The notes beneath the pieces were generated by a model, which ran no database searches, was not told the origin of the DNA, and saw nothing but the letters and a program-made list of their open reading frames with translations. The position numbers and the translations under genes were made by a program. A DNA stretch of 64,000 nucleotides from NCBI GenBank assembly GCA_013399695.1, contig VXAU01004002.1, positions 183,909 through 247,908 of the forward strand. The letters are read 5' to 3'. Position 1 is the first letter of the stretch; every line of letters starts with the position of its first letter. The DNA comes from Formicarius rufipectus (taxonomy: Eukaryota; Chordata; Aves; Passeriformes; Formicariidae). This document shows positions 26,408-38,900 of the stretch, piece after piece.

Positions 26408-26429
26408 GGGAGGGAAGGGAAGGGAAGGG
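26408..26429 (+). repeat. GGGAA tandem, G-quadruplex candidate
   Basis: Five GGG runs (26408, 26412, 26417, 26422 and 26427) separated by one or two A. This meets the four-run G-quadruplex rule and lies immediately upstream of the proposed first exon. Confidence 0.8.
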
Positions 26430-26439
26430 AAAGGAGCGG

Positions 26440-26574
26440 GGGCTCGGAGGCGGCGCGTCCTGCCCCTCCAACCCGGGCAGGGGGGACCGCCCGGCCGCTG
26501 TGGCTCTGCCGAGGTCCGTGCCGGGACCGGGGGTGCTGCGGGCGGAGCGGAGCGGCGGCGGGAGGAGCCGCGGG
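26440..26574 (+). other. Candidate first exon (5' untranslated), start uncertain
   Basis: The sequence ends in GAGCCGCGGG followed by GTGAGT at 26575, an almost perfect vertebrate splice donor and the best one on the plus strand in the island. A weaker GTAAGT donor occurs at 25684 after CGTCGCTC. Upstream of the 26575 donor the DNA is GC-rich without an obvious coding frame, which suits an untranslated first exon of a CpG-island gene. The start given is only where the GC-rich block begins; the true transcription start cannot be read from the sequence. The assembly gap 300 bases downstream leaves room for a missed alternative exon. Confidence 0.35.
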
Positions 26575-26886
26575 GTGAGTGCCCCGCCTCGCTCGGCCGC
26601 TGCGGGAAAGGCCGCGCCGGCCCCGGCCCCAGCCCCGCATTGCTCCTCATTGCCCCGCACCGCCCATCATTGCCCCGCACCGAGCCGCCCCTCATCGCCC
26701 CGCGCCGCCGCCACCTGCGGGGCCGCCGCTCCGCTCGGCCGCGACTCGGGCTCGGCTCCCCGCGCCCCCCAAAGATGCCTTCTCATCATCGCACAGGGCT
26801 CCTCAGGGACGTCGCTGTTCTCCCTTCTAGACTAAAGGTTACTTTTCCAGACGTGGGGGTGTTTTGGGGTTTTTTTTCCTCTTTTT

Positions 26887-26926
26887 NNNNNNNNNNNNNN
26901 NNNNNNNNNNNNNNNNNNNNNNNNNN
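26887..26926. other. Assembly gap (40 N)
   Basis: Forty unknown bases follow a T-rich stretch just downstream of the CpG island. The real missing length may differ. Single unknown bases also occur at 26127, 26247 and 47157. Confidence 0.99.
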
Positions 26927-28877
26927 TTGGTGTGTCCCCGAAGCCTTTCAACGGTTGTTATTATTTTATTTTTCCCCCTCTACCCTCCGTTTCTCGCTAC
27001 GGAACCCGTTGTTTGAGGCTGTTCTTCGTGGGTGTCAGTGGGTGCTCGAAGTTGGCAGGCAGTGGAGCCCGAGCAGACATGGTGTGGGCAAAACAAGGGC
27101 AGGCGCGGTGGCGAGCAGACAGCCGTGTGTCTGCGCTGCCGCTCTCCTCCTGTGCCCGGCTAGTTTGCTGCGCTTCTGGTTTAAAAAAGGATTCAGCTGG
27201 AACGCTTGACACGTGTTGAAGGTGTTGGATGAAAGCGGTGGGGCTTCTGGCTTTGAGATTACGTTGTTGTTGTTGGGGCTGAAGTGGAAGTTGTCCTCTT
27301 TTGCCTCATCTCTCCGGAATCGGGAGGCTGTGTTATTCCTGGTTTTATTTTGAGGGGACCTGCGTGCGGTGTCTGACGGCTCGCAGGCTGATTAGAATTT
27401 AACTGAGTCATGGCACTATAAGTGTTCCGAGATACCGTAAAGCTTTATTTAAAAAAAAGAGTGCGAATCTAGTCTGCAAGAACTGTGGGGAGGAAGCAGT
27501 CACTTGTGGAAAGGGGGTGGTGTATCCCTGGGCGAGGGATAGAAAGCATTTTCTTTAATACTCATATGAGATTTCATGTTTCTAGGGCTGACTGAACACA
27601 GGAGGGAGTAACACATTAAGATGCTAAATGAGAAAAAACTCTCTGAGCTTAGGATATCTTGTTGTTAAAATCGTTTTTAATGGCATCTGCGTAATTGTTG
27701 CTATATGGGCAGCAAAAGACATCACAGAGAGCAAAACTTCTCGTCCAGAATGGTGTTCAGGCAGATTTGGGGGTTTTGCTGTCTGGGGTGACTGCCTTCC
27801 CAAACTTGTGGGCAGGAGGTCTGACTTGTTCTATCAGTGTTCTGTCAAGATAGAGTTGACGTGGACTCTAAAGCAAGGCAGCAGGTTGGTAATGAGTGAA
27901 ATGCATACTTCAGAGTGTACGTGTTCAGTTGTGTGGGATGGAAGAGGTAAGGAGTAGTGACTGCGTGTTTTGGGCAGGGATGAAATCTGACCTGCTCCGA
28001 GACTGGCCTGTGGCTCTGGGTTATCTAATGAGCGAGAGCTATCAGTGTCTTTCAGGTTTTCATAGGCCGTGCGTGCACAGAATACAAGATGCTGTCAGGT
28101 GTCAGACTGTACTGGATGAATTTTTTTCTTGTCCCTGTTAGTCCTGGGGTAGAAAATTGCCAGATGAAAATGTACTCTTCCTCTCTGCTCCCCATACTTG
28201 TTTCTTTTTTCAAAGTGAAAGATGTGCAAACCGAAATTTATTGTAGTCATAAAACCATGTTGATAAAGAAGTAAAAGGGAACTAATGTTTCTATATTGTA
28301 AACTTAAATGAGTGATCTGATTGCTGGCTGTATCACCTGCAATGTTTGATAGCAATGTTTGGGGTAAATCTGTTCTGTAAAAGGTATCAAGAAAATTTTT
28401 TTAATGATTCAGTCAATGTTATAGAACTAAGACATGAATTAACTTTATGGTGATTGTATTTGCCTGTAGTTTTGCTTAATGTGGGATTGGCTTAAAAGAA
28501 TTGATTAAGATTTGCTTGCTTAAAGCTTATTTTGTCTCTTCAGAGCTAACTTTATTTTTCTGGCTTTGATCATTGACAGAAGGGTTCTACAATGCCAGCT
28601 TTATTGTTAGCAGTGAGAGCACTGTCAGTTTTACCCGTGACAGTGCAGGACATTACTGTATTAAAAGATAAACTCTGTTTTGTATTGTGCCAAGCACATG
28701 TATAAACTTGCCCAAGGCAAAGCCAGGGAGTTGCATTTCCCCCAGTCAGCTGTCCTGCTCAAGGGCTGTGCTTGACACCTCTTTGGGGGGCTGTCAGAGA
28801 ATATGTGGAGACTGTAATATTTTTTTGTCAATTTTAGAATAGCTCTTCAGAGCTTGTCTGAACCTCAAAACCCAAAT
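26927..28877 (+). other. Inferred first intron, proximal part
   Basis: The sequence is GC-moderate to about 27200 and T/G-rich beyond. No exon or mobile element is recognised. It is called intron only because it lies between the candidate first exon and the 32.9 kb exon. Confidence 0.4.
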
Positions 28878-28991
28878 GTTTTGGTTTTTTTGTTTGTTTG
28901 ATTGTTTGGTTGGTTTTTTGTTTGGTTGGATGGTTTTTTTTGTTTTTTTTTTTGTTTGTTTGTTTTTTTTTTTGGTTGGTTGTTTTTTTTT
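28878..28991 (+). repeat. T/G-rich low-complexity tract
   Basis: About 115 bases of T with GGTT and GTTT units. Like the other such tracts in the window, its T/G strand is the plus strand. Confidence 0.87.
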
Positions 28992-31900
28992 AGAGGGAGT
29001 GGAGTGGATCCAGAAGAGAGCCTTGGAGAGAGTGTAGGATTCCCAACTGGGTGCCTGGTGTGGGAGCACAACCCCCTTTTCCATTTCCCATGCATGGGGC
29101 CTGCAGGCGGAGCAGGGTTTGGCTCATCTCCGATGGGCTGGGTATTGAGAGGGAGGTGGGATTAGTAGGATAGCTGTCTTATGGATTCAGAAGGGATAGA
29201 TAATACCCTTTTGGGACAAGAAGTGCAAATTTTGAAGTACAAACCATTACTTCTCAGGGAGGGGTTTAATGACAGGCAGGCAGAAAGGCACATAGGTAGG
29301 GAATGAAGCTTGAACAGGAGGAAAAGGTGTGAAAGAATATGCACAAGTACAGAAAAAAAAGATTAAAAAATATAAACTTGACATTCTGTCTAAACAGTCT
29401 TAATCTAAAGACAAAAAGGTTAATGGTAACAGTGTTTGTGGTTTGCTCTTTCTTCCTGCCAACAGGCCAAAATGATAAGGACAGTAACTATCTGAGCTGT
29501 GCTGACCTGCCTGAGGTAAATATGAGGAGAGTTGTGAGGAAAGTATTTAAAAGGCTTGTGGCATTGCTTTTGGATATTATGGAGTTAGAGTTTCTCTGAT
29601 TGCATTTTGGAAAACACTGAATTAGAAAACAGTAGCTGGCAGGCAAGCGCTTTGGGTGGACATCTGTGACCACATAAAAACTTTTCTGCGTTTCCCACTG
29701 GGAAGATCTGCTTTAGGAAAAGTGGGCAGAAGAGGGATCCTTTTGGTAAAGATGAATTTCTGCTCTTTAGTGTTCCTGGATTATTTATTTCAAATACTTG
29801 GAAGTGCTGACGGATCTTTTTAGCACTTGAAAGAATTAATTTGGTAATTTATTTGGCTGTCTGTTGCAGGTCAATTGGCTTGATGGTTCAAGAAGGAGAA
29901 TGGGAACTAAAACTCAAATATTCATGTGTAGAAAGGGGAAGAATGAGTTGCTAGACATTTTAGCTTGGGTCAAACCCCTCTTGGCATAGTCCTCTCATAC
30001 TTAAATTGTTATTGGAACTCATTGCACCTGTTTAATTTCCTGTCCTGAGTGAAACTGTTTTTGTACCACTTAAATACCACTGTCTTCAGCAGAGGAAAAC
30101 CAATTTTGCTTATAGACAAACTCAGATAAAAAGCAGAAGCTGCGGATTTCTGTTAGTTGTTGGTTTCTAAGAGGCTGAATTTAGCTTTGGAAAGAAATTT
30201 GATGTTTTGAAAGACTTCTGGAATTGATCTTCCTCTTCTTAAGAAGGGAAGTTGTGTGAGGGAGTCCTCGTGAGAGGTCAGGTGCTAGATGCAAAACAGG
30301 TTTCAGTCTTGGATGAAACTATAATGTGAAAACAAGGGAGAATTTAATGTGCCCCAAAAAGCACTTAATGAAGTTCTGTGTTGAAATGTGCCCAAGCAGT
30401 ACGTCTTGCTCACAGATGAGCAGTACTTTTGTTTTCGTTGGTCCTAAGTTCATAGTGTTGCCCCGGTACTGATCTCTTTTCACAGGGAATTTAAAGATTC
30501 ATGGCTGCATACTTTCTGCTTGTTTCTTGTGCCCCATTCCACTGTGAAAATGGAGAGGGAAAGGGAACTGAGAAGGCCTTTCCAGTGATGTAGAAAGCAG
30601 GGCTTGTCTCAGAGGTAGAAAGACAGTCATTCTTACCCCAGGAGATTGTCTTCTAGGCATTGTTCATGTCATCACCTATCTGCTTCTTGCAGTTCACAAT
30701 GCAAAACAAGTCAACATTCAAAAAACTGTAAGGTGTGCAAAGCAAGTAATCCATATTTTAAGTTTTGGGGAATAAAGTATTATTCTAGAAAGGGCTCTTT
30801 CTTTCCTTTTTTCTTATTTTTTTTTCCAATTCTTAGTTTTTAAGATGTCATTGAAGAATATGTAATTTCCCCCAGAAATAACAAATTCTTTTGTTCTCTT
30901 TTCTTGGAACTCTCATAAACCTTTTGTAGCCACTTGGAACAATATGGAGAAGACTGTTTAGTGCTGACCTAAAGCACTAAATGTACCTTCTGTACATTGC
31001 ACCTTGACAGCAGTACTGTGTGGTGTGGGTTTTCTGTGTTTCGTTTTGCGTTTTTCCCCCATTAGATTGACATCTGTCTTCTCTTGGAAGTAGGAATGCT
31101 TAAGTTCACCGACTTGTTAGAGGTGAAAAACATTTTGTCTCCATCTATAGTATAGAACAGTAATCCTGTTTTTCTCAATGTGACTTGAGAAGGAGAGGTG
31201 TTTTTTTTTCTTTAAAGTGCTACTTTCTTCTGCTCTGTGGGGTCGACTTCTTGTCCTGTTTCTCTTTGGCCACAAAACATTCCACATCCAGCTTATTTTC
31301 CCATTAATCAAAATGGAGTTGAAGGCTTTTAACTATGTTTGTTACTCATTTTCTCTGCTTATTTTGACTACAATGGTAGGATTCCATTTTTCCCCCTAAT
31401 TGAATACAAATATTGAGGCTTACAAATGTTCTGTGGTGCAAATTGCATTTTGATTTTGTGATGTATATAGGAGAAGGATTTGAAATAGTATCTGCATGTA
31501 CTATTTTGGGGTATTTACTTATTTTTCAACTTAACTGGCTCTTTTGTTAGGTATGTTTTGTTGGGTCTTGATGCTGGCAGTAGTCCAGTATGCAGCTGTT
31601 ATTTCATGTACCTGAAAGCTTTGAATAGGTTTGGTTTCTTGGTTGATGGCCCACCCATCAACACCTGTATCTCTTTTCCCAGGTAGCAGATGCATTACAA
31701 TGCTCAGTTAGATGTTTTCTCTAAGCTGATTTCATCCCAAGCGGTTTTGTGGAGGGGGGAAGTGCTGAGATGTGCCCGCAGTGCACACACCTCTCTGCCC
31801 CCTTCCTCCTGTCCGCCTGTACCCACCTGTGAGATCCTCAGCGCTAGAAAAATTCGGAGTTTAAGAAGCTTTTGCGTGCGTTTTTTTGCGGAACAGAATC

Positions 31901-32843
31901 TGAAGGTGTTGAAATGAGAAGAGGAAGTCTACCTCTGCCAAGCAACAGAAGTGGGAGAAAGTTCACCTAAACAGCGGAGAAAGTCTATTTTATTTTATTG
32001 TTTTTAAATACATTTTATTGCAGTTGGGTTTGACTATACATAATCAGCTTGCTGCTTGGGTGGCAACTTGATGACAGAAGATGTAACATAACATTTAATA
32101 GTGTTGCTCAATTACAACAACAGGGGTGAAATAGATCAGATCATTCTTATTTCTGCTGTCTGTAAGCTTGCAAACTTTAGTGAAATTTCACTTAGGAATG
32201 ATAGACAAGTGCGGAGAAGAATTTTTAAGGTGGTGGTTGTGATGGATAACATATTCTAATTATAGTGTTATATACAATTTTATTCTTGTATCTCAAAACC
32301 AAATATAATTTCTACTGGTTGAGTTTTTTTCTAACTAATTTTGTGGCATTTCAGCTTACACTCACCTGTTTTACTATGCTCTTATCTTTTCCTTGTGTAT
32401 ATGTAAATTAGTAGAGTCTCTTAAAAATTATTTTGATGTTCATAGGTGCAAGTTTGAAGTGTTAAGCAGTAATCACTACATGGGAAGGAGGGCTTTCATG
32501 TCACAGCTGATTTGTGAATGAAAGGAAGAAAAAGAGGACTGTGGCTTTTAAAGTTGAATGTGTATTTGTTTTTGCAGAAATACTGTCCCCTTAGTCAGTA
32601 CAAGTCTAGACAACATGAGTTGTTTCCACCAGTTTCACTGATGGTTCTGTTTGGAAGATTTTGATTTCTGTAGTTCAGAAATACATTTTTTTTCTGAAAT
32701 AAAATTGTTCTTTGCAGTTCTTTCTAGCCAAAATAAAGCATTGCTCTCTGTTACATCAACAGTAAGAAAGTAGATGGAGGGATATGAGGTAGGAGAAATT
32801 GTTATGCAGACTCTCATAGGGCCATTTCTGCTGTTCTTTTCAG
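28992..32843 (+). other. Inferred first intron, distal part
   Basis: Noncoding in appearance, with one weak exon candidate at 29466-29515 listed separately. It has T-rich pyrimidine runs (around 30799-30838) and no recognised mobile element. Confidence 0.4.
29466..29515 (+). other. Weak candidate internal exon, 50 bases
   Basis: A good acceptor (CTCTTTCTTCCTGCCAACAG) precedes and a fair donor (CTGAG then GTAAAT) follows. The segment has an ATG whose frame stops after seven codons, so if real it would be untranslated or alternatively spliced. Pairs of signals this good occur by chance in tens of kilobases, so confidence is low. Confidence 0.18.
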
Positions 32844-32928
32844 ATCAAACATGAAATTGTTGAGGAAGAAAATTAATGCATCCTTGGACTCCTGAAGGAA
32901 GAGCTTTCCTGATGGGACCACATTCAAG
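32844..32928 (+). other. Candidate internal exon of an unidentified gene
   Basis: Eighty-five bases lie between a strong acceptor (TTTCTGCTGTTCTTTTCAG) and a strong donor (TTCAAG then GTAAGC). It may be a second exon spanning the 5' leader and start codon. One frame has ATG at 32876 and stays open to the donor, giving MHPWTPEGRAFLMGPHS with an inner ATG at 32912. It would split a codon after its second base. Another ATG at 32851, in better start context (A at -3), opens a 14-codon frame that stops at 32895 and overlaps the first, so it would act as an upstream open reading frame if translated. I do not recognise the peptide, and the exon may be wholly untranslated. Its partner would be the donor at 26575, implying a first intron of about 6.3 kb; the next exon lies beyond what I could find. 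Confidence 0.45.
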
Positions 32929-35900
32929 GTAAGCAGTTTGTTTGGATTATTTACCTTGTGTCTATGTTTTGGGGTTTCTTTTTTGTCTTGCTGAAGCTGT
33001 CAGACAACTGTGCCATGTATAAGCCTTTTAGGATTATAATATGTTTTGAAGTGATAAATTTTCAAGTTAATCCCTCTCTTTTACTGTGACACTTTTTTGT
33101 TTTGTTTTGTATGTGCTCTGATTAAAGGGAAATAAGTATTTTTGTAGTGTTTAAACTTTTTGCATGAAATTTGCTGGTAAATCCTAAAGATTTAGCCTAC
33201 TTGTTTGGGGGGTAGAAGCTAAATAGTGATGAACCTGATTTACATGTAATTTCAGAGTGAAAGAGAGGATATTAAGTAAAACTTGCTGTGTTACCATCTC
33301 TTATTTTTTCAAATAAAACAGATTCAAATTGAGCTTCTGTGGGAAGGGACTGTCACAGTAAAATCATTCCTAGATACTACATTACAATAGCTTGTAGACA
33401 AGTAGCATCACTGTCATTTTGTTTGGATTGGCTCCCTTGGTTCCCCTTTCCTAAATCCTATTTTTCTTTGATGCCAGGGCATAATTCCCTGAGTGTTGTC
33501 CAGTGATTGCTTATGTATGTGCACTTTGGTTTGTGAGTGATTTTATTCACTTGAGTAGCCCCACTGTCCTCGGTGGGCCTACATGCGTGCCTAAGAACTT
33601 GAGAATGCTGATGAGCATAAAGAATACAATTTGGGCATGTAATGGTTGACAAGCAGTTGTTGTTTTGTTTCTGGTCTCTCTTAGGACTCATTTGCATTGC
33701 CTCCAGTGGCAACTTTTGTGAGCATTCATAGGGAAGGTCTAGAAGCTGGAGGCAGTCATATCAAATCCCAGCCTGCAGAACTTCTTGCATATCTGTTGTA
33801 ATGACACAGATTGCAGATGCAAGGAGTGTATTTTTCTTTTTTTTTAATAAATCCATTTGTTTCTTCTTTTGAATACAGCACTGGTCTGTGTAGTGCAGTT
33901 TGAGCATCTTCAACACATTACAGCAAAGTGAAATCATTGTAAAATGTATGTGCTTTTTAACTCCAGGTGATGTGGATTTATCCGGAATCAGTGTTTTGGA
34001 AATAAAGAGTAATTAAGATGAGATCCATTTTGTCCCCATAGTGTTTGCTATTTGACTCTTCAAAAACGAAGTCCAACATTTCGGTAGTGCATCTCAGTTG
34101 TCTGAGCAATTGTATTTACAGAAAAGGTAATTGTGCTGCTTACTGGTCTCAGACTCAGTAAGCTAGACACTTTGGAATTAAAATGTAATCAATTAATTAA
34201 TTAACTGCTTAAAACTTGAGAATTGTTTTGATCGGCAGCAGATGGTCTTATACAGCTTTAACAGAACTTAGCAGACAGTGGCTTTTGTGGCAGCAAGCTT
34301 TTAGAAATCTTTCACATCTTCAAACACAGTTAAAGTAATTCAAAGCTTTGTTTCAAGATTTTGGCCTCTGTTTAAAAGCAGTTCTATTAAGTCCGTTAAG
34401 AGTTGCAGAAGCTTAAGCTGTAAATAAGGATGTTGCACCAAAGTATTCAACTTACCAGTAAGGTGGTTAAGCTAAAGATTTGAGAAAACATTTTTATCAG
34501 TGTATATGTGGCCAATAATCCCAGCGTGGTTTGCATTCCATCTTATGTTTCTAATCAGCATTATAAAACAGTTATGTGCTATGTCTTGGTGATTTTTTGG
34601 AGTGGGGAGTAGGTTTGTTTAGTGGTTATAAGCACTAATTGTAGAATACCTGTGTTGGTATACCAAGTTTGCATTGCACACATAAATAGCTTTAATGTGG
34701 AATGCAGTAGTGTCTTGATGAGAGGTTTGTCACTGGAGTTAGACTGCTTGTTTTAAGTCAAAAGTTCTGGTCTATTAGGCTGGTCTTTCTGCAAATGAGT
34801 ACTGCTTTAGAAACGTAACTGCTGGACTCTCTGATGCTGTGTAGTCCTCATGAAGTGAGAGGGACCGGGCGCAAGGCAGTCGTGCTTAAGTTGAAGGAAA
34901 AGTGTGTGTCAGTCAGCTAAAGTTTATAAATTATGTTCTTGTTCAAGTCTATGCAAGTCAGAGAAACTTCAAAAGATGCAAATAACATGAAGCTACAGAT
35001 GAGAATTAAAAACTAAGTGTAACTATCTTGTCAAAAGAACAAGATGGTGATTCAGTGTGAGCAAGGTTGGCAAAGGCAGCCTTTAATTGAGGAGAAATTG
35101 GTCACTGTAAACCAATTATGTCTTATTTTTAATGATGGGTTTCAGAGAACAGCAAATGAGTGTAGTATGATCTTGGCTGATAGCATGTGCTTGTTGGATA
35201 AAAACCTGAAAGCCTGAGGATATGAAGTTGCAAACAGAAGTTTCACTTTTTTTTTCCCCTCCCCTCGCCCTCCTCTCTCCTCTGAAGAGGAAAAAGTAGG
35301 CTATTCAAGTGGAAGAAACTCCACTTTCTTGCTGTGAAACTGATTAGTGTTTGGACATATTTTGTCATTGTGGACTAACACAGTGCTTCCGTTTTGTCCC
35401 CTGGAAAATTTGGTAGAGGAATTAGTAACTTGCAGGGTAGAGAAGCGACCCTCATTCTTTCTGTAGCTTGGCATTTAATATTTTACAGCAAACTTTTTAA
35501 GTTTAACATATTTGAACTTGTACTAGATAGGGTTAATAGGCTAGAACAAAAGGTCAAAGCATAAGGCATTAGGCTTAATTAAGGGAGAGCAAGAGTGGCG
35601 GGAGTATGTGACAGTTAAATGGGTTTCCCACAGACTAATGTCTGTTACAGTGCAACCATGCCTCAACTTAAGTGGGTTATTTTGTGCAAAGGGCAGCAGT
35701 GATTAGCAGTTTGACATGCCAGACGTTTCTGGCCAATCCCATCTGTTTTAGAGGTTAAAAAGCATACCTTTATGAGCTGATAGATTGATTTGTGTGCCCG
35801 TCTGGTAAAGATTAGAAGTCCAAGGCCGATGCTGTAAATGCCAGTTATGGAATATTGTACTTTCTTGGTTGCTCTTTGTTTAAACTGTCGACTGTGGTGT

Positions 35901-38900
35901 AATGGGGCTCACAGCTGTAAAAGTGACCGTGCAGCACAGCGAGCGTGGCAGGGCTGCTGCGGCAAGGGTTTTGAACCAGAAAGGTCTGGGAGGAACACTT
36001 CCTCCTTCGGCAGGTTTGTTTTGAACGTGAGCCTGCGGGCTTTGGGCGTTTTGCAGTGCTTGGCTTGGAAGGGGAATCTGGCTTAGTGCGTTCCTGCGTG
36101 AGGCTCACACCTCTTCTCCGCAGCAGTCACTGCTCTGGGCTTGCCCAGACGGTGCCTGTTTCGGCACGAGTGGTTTCCCAGTTCCAAGCACAGTTGGCTA
36201 GAGGAGGATTTTGGAACTTGAAAGGTTTCAGCATTTGTCTGAACTCATTATTCTGTCTGTATCCTTCCTGCACTGTTGTTGAACTGGGACAATACATGCA
36301 TATTCTGTTGTTTTTTTCTTTGTAGATGTTACTTTCAGGATAGGTTTTCTGATTGTGTCATGAGGTTGCCTTAGAAGCCTAAAATAAAATAGGTAGCACA
36401 ATAAGCCATGACTGTGTTTCTCGTCATCTTTATGACTTTGTAAAGTCAAAGTTACATTACTATTAATATAAGACTATTAATAAATCGTTGATGCAATAAA
36501 ACTGTTTTTGATAATGTTCAAGGTTCATACATAGTTGAAGGTGATTATCCTATTTTAAAATGAAGTAGAGGTCAGACCGTATTGTAAGATAACTGACTGT
36601 GGCCCAAATGATATGTGATAGCTTCAAGCCCAATGACAGTCTTGCTCACTTCAAATAAATACATGATTTAGAAATGAATTGCTAACTAAAAATGTACTTT
36701 ATGGTAACATGTAGATTAACTTCCATTGTATTTTGTGAAAAGTAGTGAGATAGATGCTTAAAGCTCTCGTTTTTAAGACACTGTTTAAGTTTGCCCTATT
36801 GTCTCATTCTCTTCCATTCAAGCAGTAACACTTGTAGCTAAATATAACCAAGACATATTAGAGACAAATTAGCATTTGGCACCTTGCATTTAACATTCTT
36901 ACCTTAACTTTTAGAATTAGTCATCTGTCTAAAGTTTCTTGGTTTTTCTCCCTGCAAGCATGATTATCTTTCCCTTGCTCCATTTAAAGGAAAATAAAGG
37001 TGGAAGATGGTAATGACTAGCTATTCATACTGTAAAGACCACTCCATGTACCTGAGCTATACTTTTGCTGTAGCAGCTGTGACCTGTTCCTGAGGAGATT
37101 TCCTAATTTGTCAGTAGCTTGTCTTCACCTTACCTAGCTTTGTAAGAGTCAGCCTAGTTTCTTTCTCTTGTGAAAGTCTCTTCCTTTGGCTTCTGTTTGA
37201 AATGCCTAGAAATGTTTTCAGTGTCCTTTAGGATGAGCAAGGCAACATAATTATCTTTTAGTTTATTTAGTAACATGGAGCTGAAATGGGCATATGCAGC
37301 ATCATGTTCTCTATGGAATAATATCTATTTAAATGATTTGGATCTAATATATATTTACATGAAAAAAACGTCTTGCCCTTCTCTATGGGGAGAGAAGGTG
37401 AACAAGCATAAATTTCATAATACTCATGGCTTCTCTTGCACTAAATCATACTTAAATTGCAGAAGGTTGTTGGCTTGAGAGTTGTGTAAAAAGTGCTTGG
37501 CTAGTAAAGTAGGGTGCAGGGAGACTTACCTAATTTAATACAGAGAAAGTGTTGTCAGCTGCAGTGCATTGATATAGAACTGCCTAAATCCAAAAGCTGT
37601 ACTTTACATTTTTGTATATGTATGTTTGTAATAATTTCACAGTTACAAACACAAAATGAGATCCTGAAATGATCCATCAGTGCAGAATGCATGTGTGCTC
37701 TGTTTCGGCTAATTTGATTGCTATTGATCATACCTGAGCCATTATCTAATGTCTTGGGAACAGGATGGACTCTGTCTGCTTTTCTGCTGTGTCAGGGCAG
37801 AACATACTTCATCAAATTTCTTGCAACAGTCATTATTAGAAGTTTATAGTTGCTGTTTGAGTGTTATTAGCGTTTCCAGCTCTGAGTGTGGCACGGATCG
37901 AATAATAAAGGTTTTCATGTAGCACACTGAAAGTTGTACTTAGGACTAAACACAGGGTGTTTTCTCCCCATATATTATGGATTTAGTCTAGTCTTGCTAA
38001 TGACAATGTAAGTCTAGGCAGTGATTTTTATTGGGCCGAGGCTTCTGAGTCTGTGTGGTTCATGGAGGGCAATGATGTGGCGTCAGTACGGTGGCTTCTC
38101 TTCTATTGTTCCACTTCCCTCATAGGATAAATCTCACCAAAACTAGTCAGTTTGGCATTGCAGAGTATAATGGCACTATACCAAATATTCAGTAGTTGTC
38201 AGTGATATGGGTGCATTTCTTACAAATATCTTCTGTGATGTGTTCTTCAGTTTGAATCTTACACAAATACTTTATCATATTCTTACAGCTTAATTGGCTG
38301 TTAGGCATTAAAAACAATTCTGAAGTCACCATTGTTTTCAATTTTGAATAGTTTTCAATGGGGAAAAAAAAGGAGACTCTCAGCTTTTGGTGTTTCAGAG
38401 GATTTGCTTTCTTAATTTAATTGATGAAAAGGCAAGCACTTGGTGGGTATCCCTGACCCTTTGCAAACTGGGTTAGAAAGGATGCTGCACCATGTTTATG
38501 TGAACTGGCCGACTATGGATTTCTCCTTATTTTAGATTTCCATACTCTTTGACCTTGTAGTCGTCGACTTTGGTCTGGAACAATTTCAAAGTCATGTAAA
38601 TGAATGTAATTAAGGTATTGCTTATCATCTTGGAGAGTTCACAATGATGCTTATTGGCTAGAAAGGTTTGTTTACTTAATATAGAAGGTTAATATAAGGT
38701 TAAATTTCACTGTGCAAAATGGCTTCATAATGTTTTTACTCAGCAGCAGAAGAAAATAGCGTTTGAGAAGGCAAATAATAGTTTTATTTGACCTCCGTGT
38801 GTTTCCTGTAGCTTGCATTATTGGGAAAATTTATCTTCATTGCATAGTCTTACTGTAGTTTTTCTTTCTCCTCCTTTTATAAAGGGAACTTCTCAGAACT

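Larger units (their letters stand above)
25290..26830 (+). promoter_or_regulatory. CpG island, probable promoter of a plus-strand gene
   Basis: Three GC-rich, CpG-rich blocks (about 25290-25450, 25660-26250 and 26440-26790) stand out from AT-rich flanks. The middle block has overlapping GC boxes (GGGCGGGGCGGGG, 25803-25815), which fit Sp1/KLF sites, and a CCCTG tandem (about 25776-25797). The last block starts with a GGGAA tandem (26408-26429) and ends with a splice donor. I see no convincing TATA box, as is usual for CpG-island promoters. The rightward direction is inferred from the donor, the downstream exon and the base skew. A second, leftward promoter is possible and cannot be excluded. 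Confidence 0.75.

Noticed and set aside
25554..26835. Several long open frames on both strands in the CpG island
   Set aside because: GC-rich sequence has few stop codons; the frames overlap on both strands, are rich in A, P, R and G, and some cross N bases.
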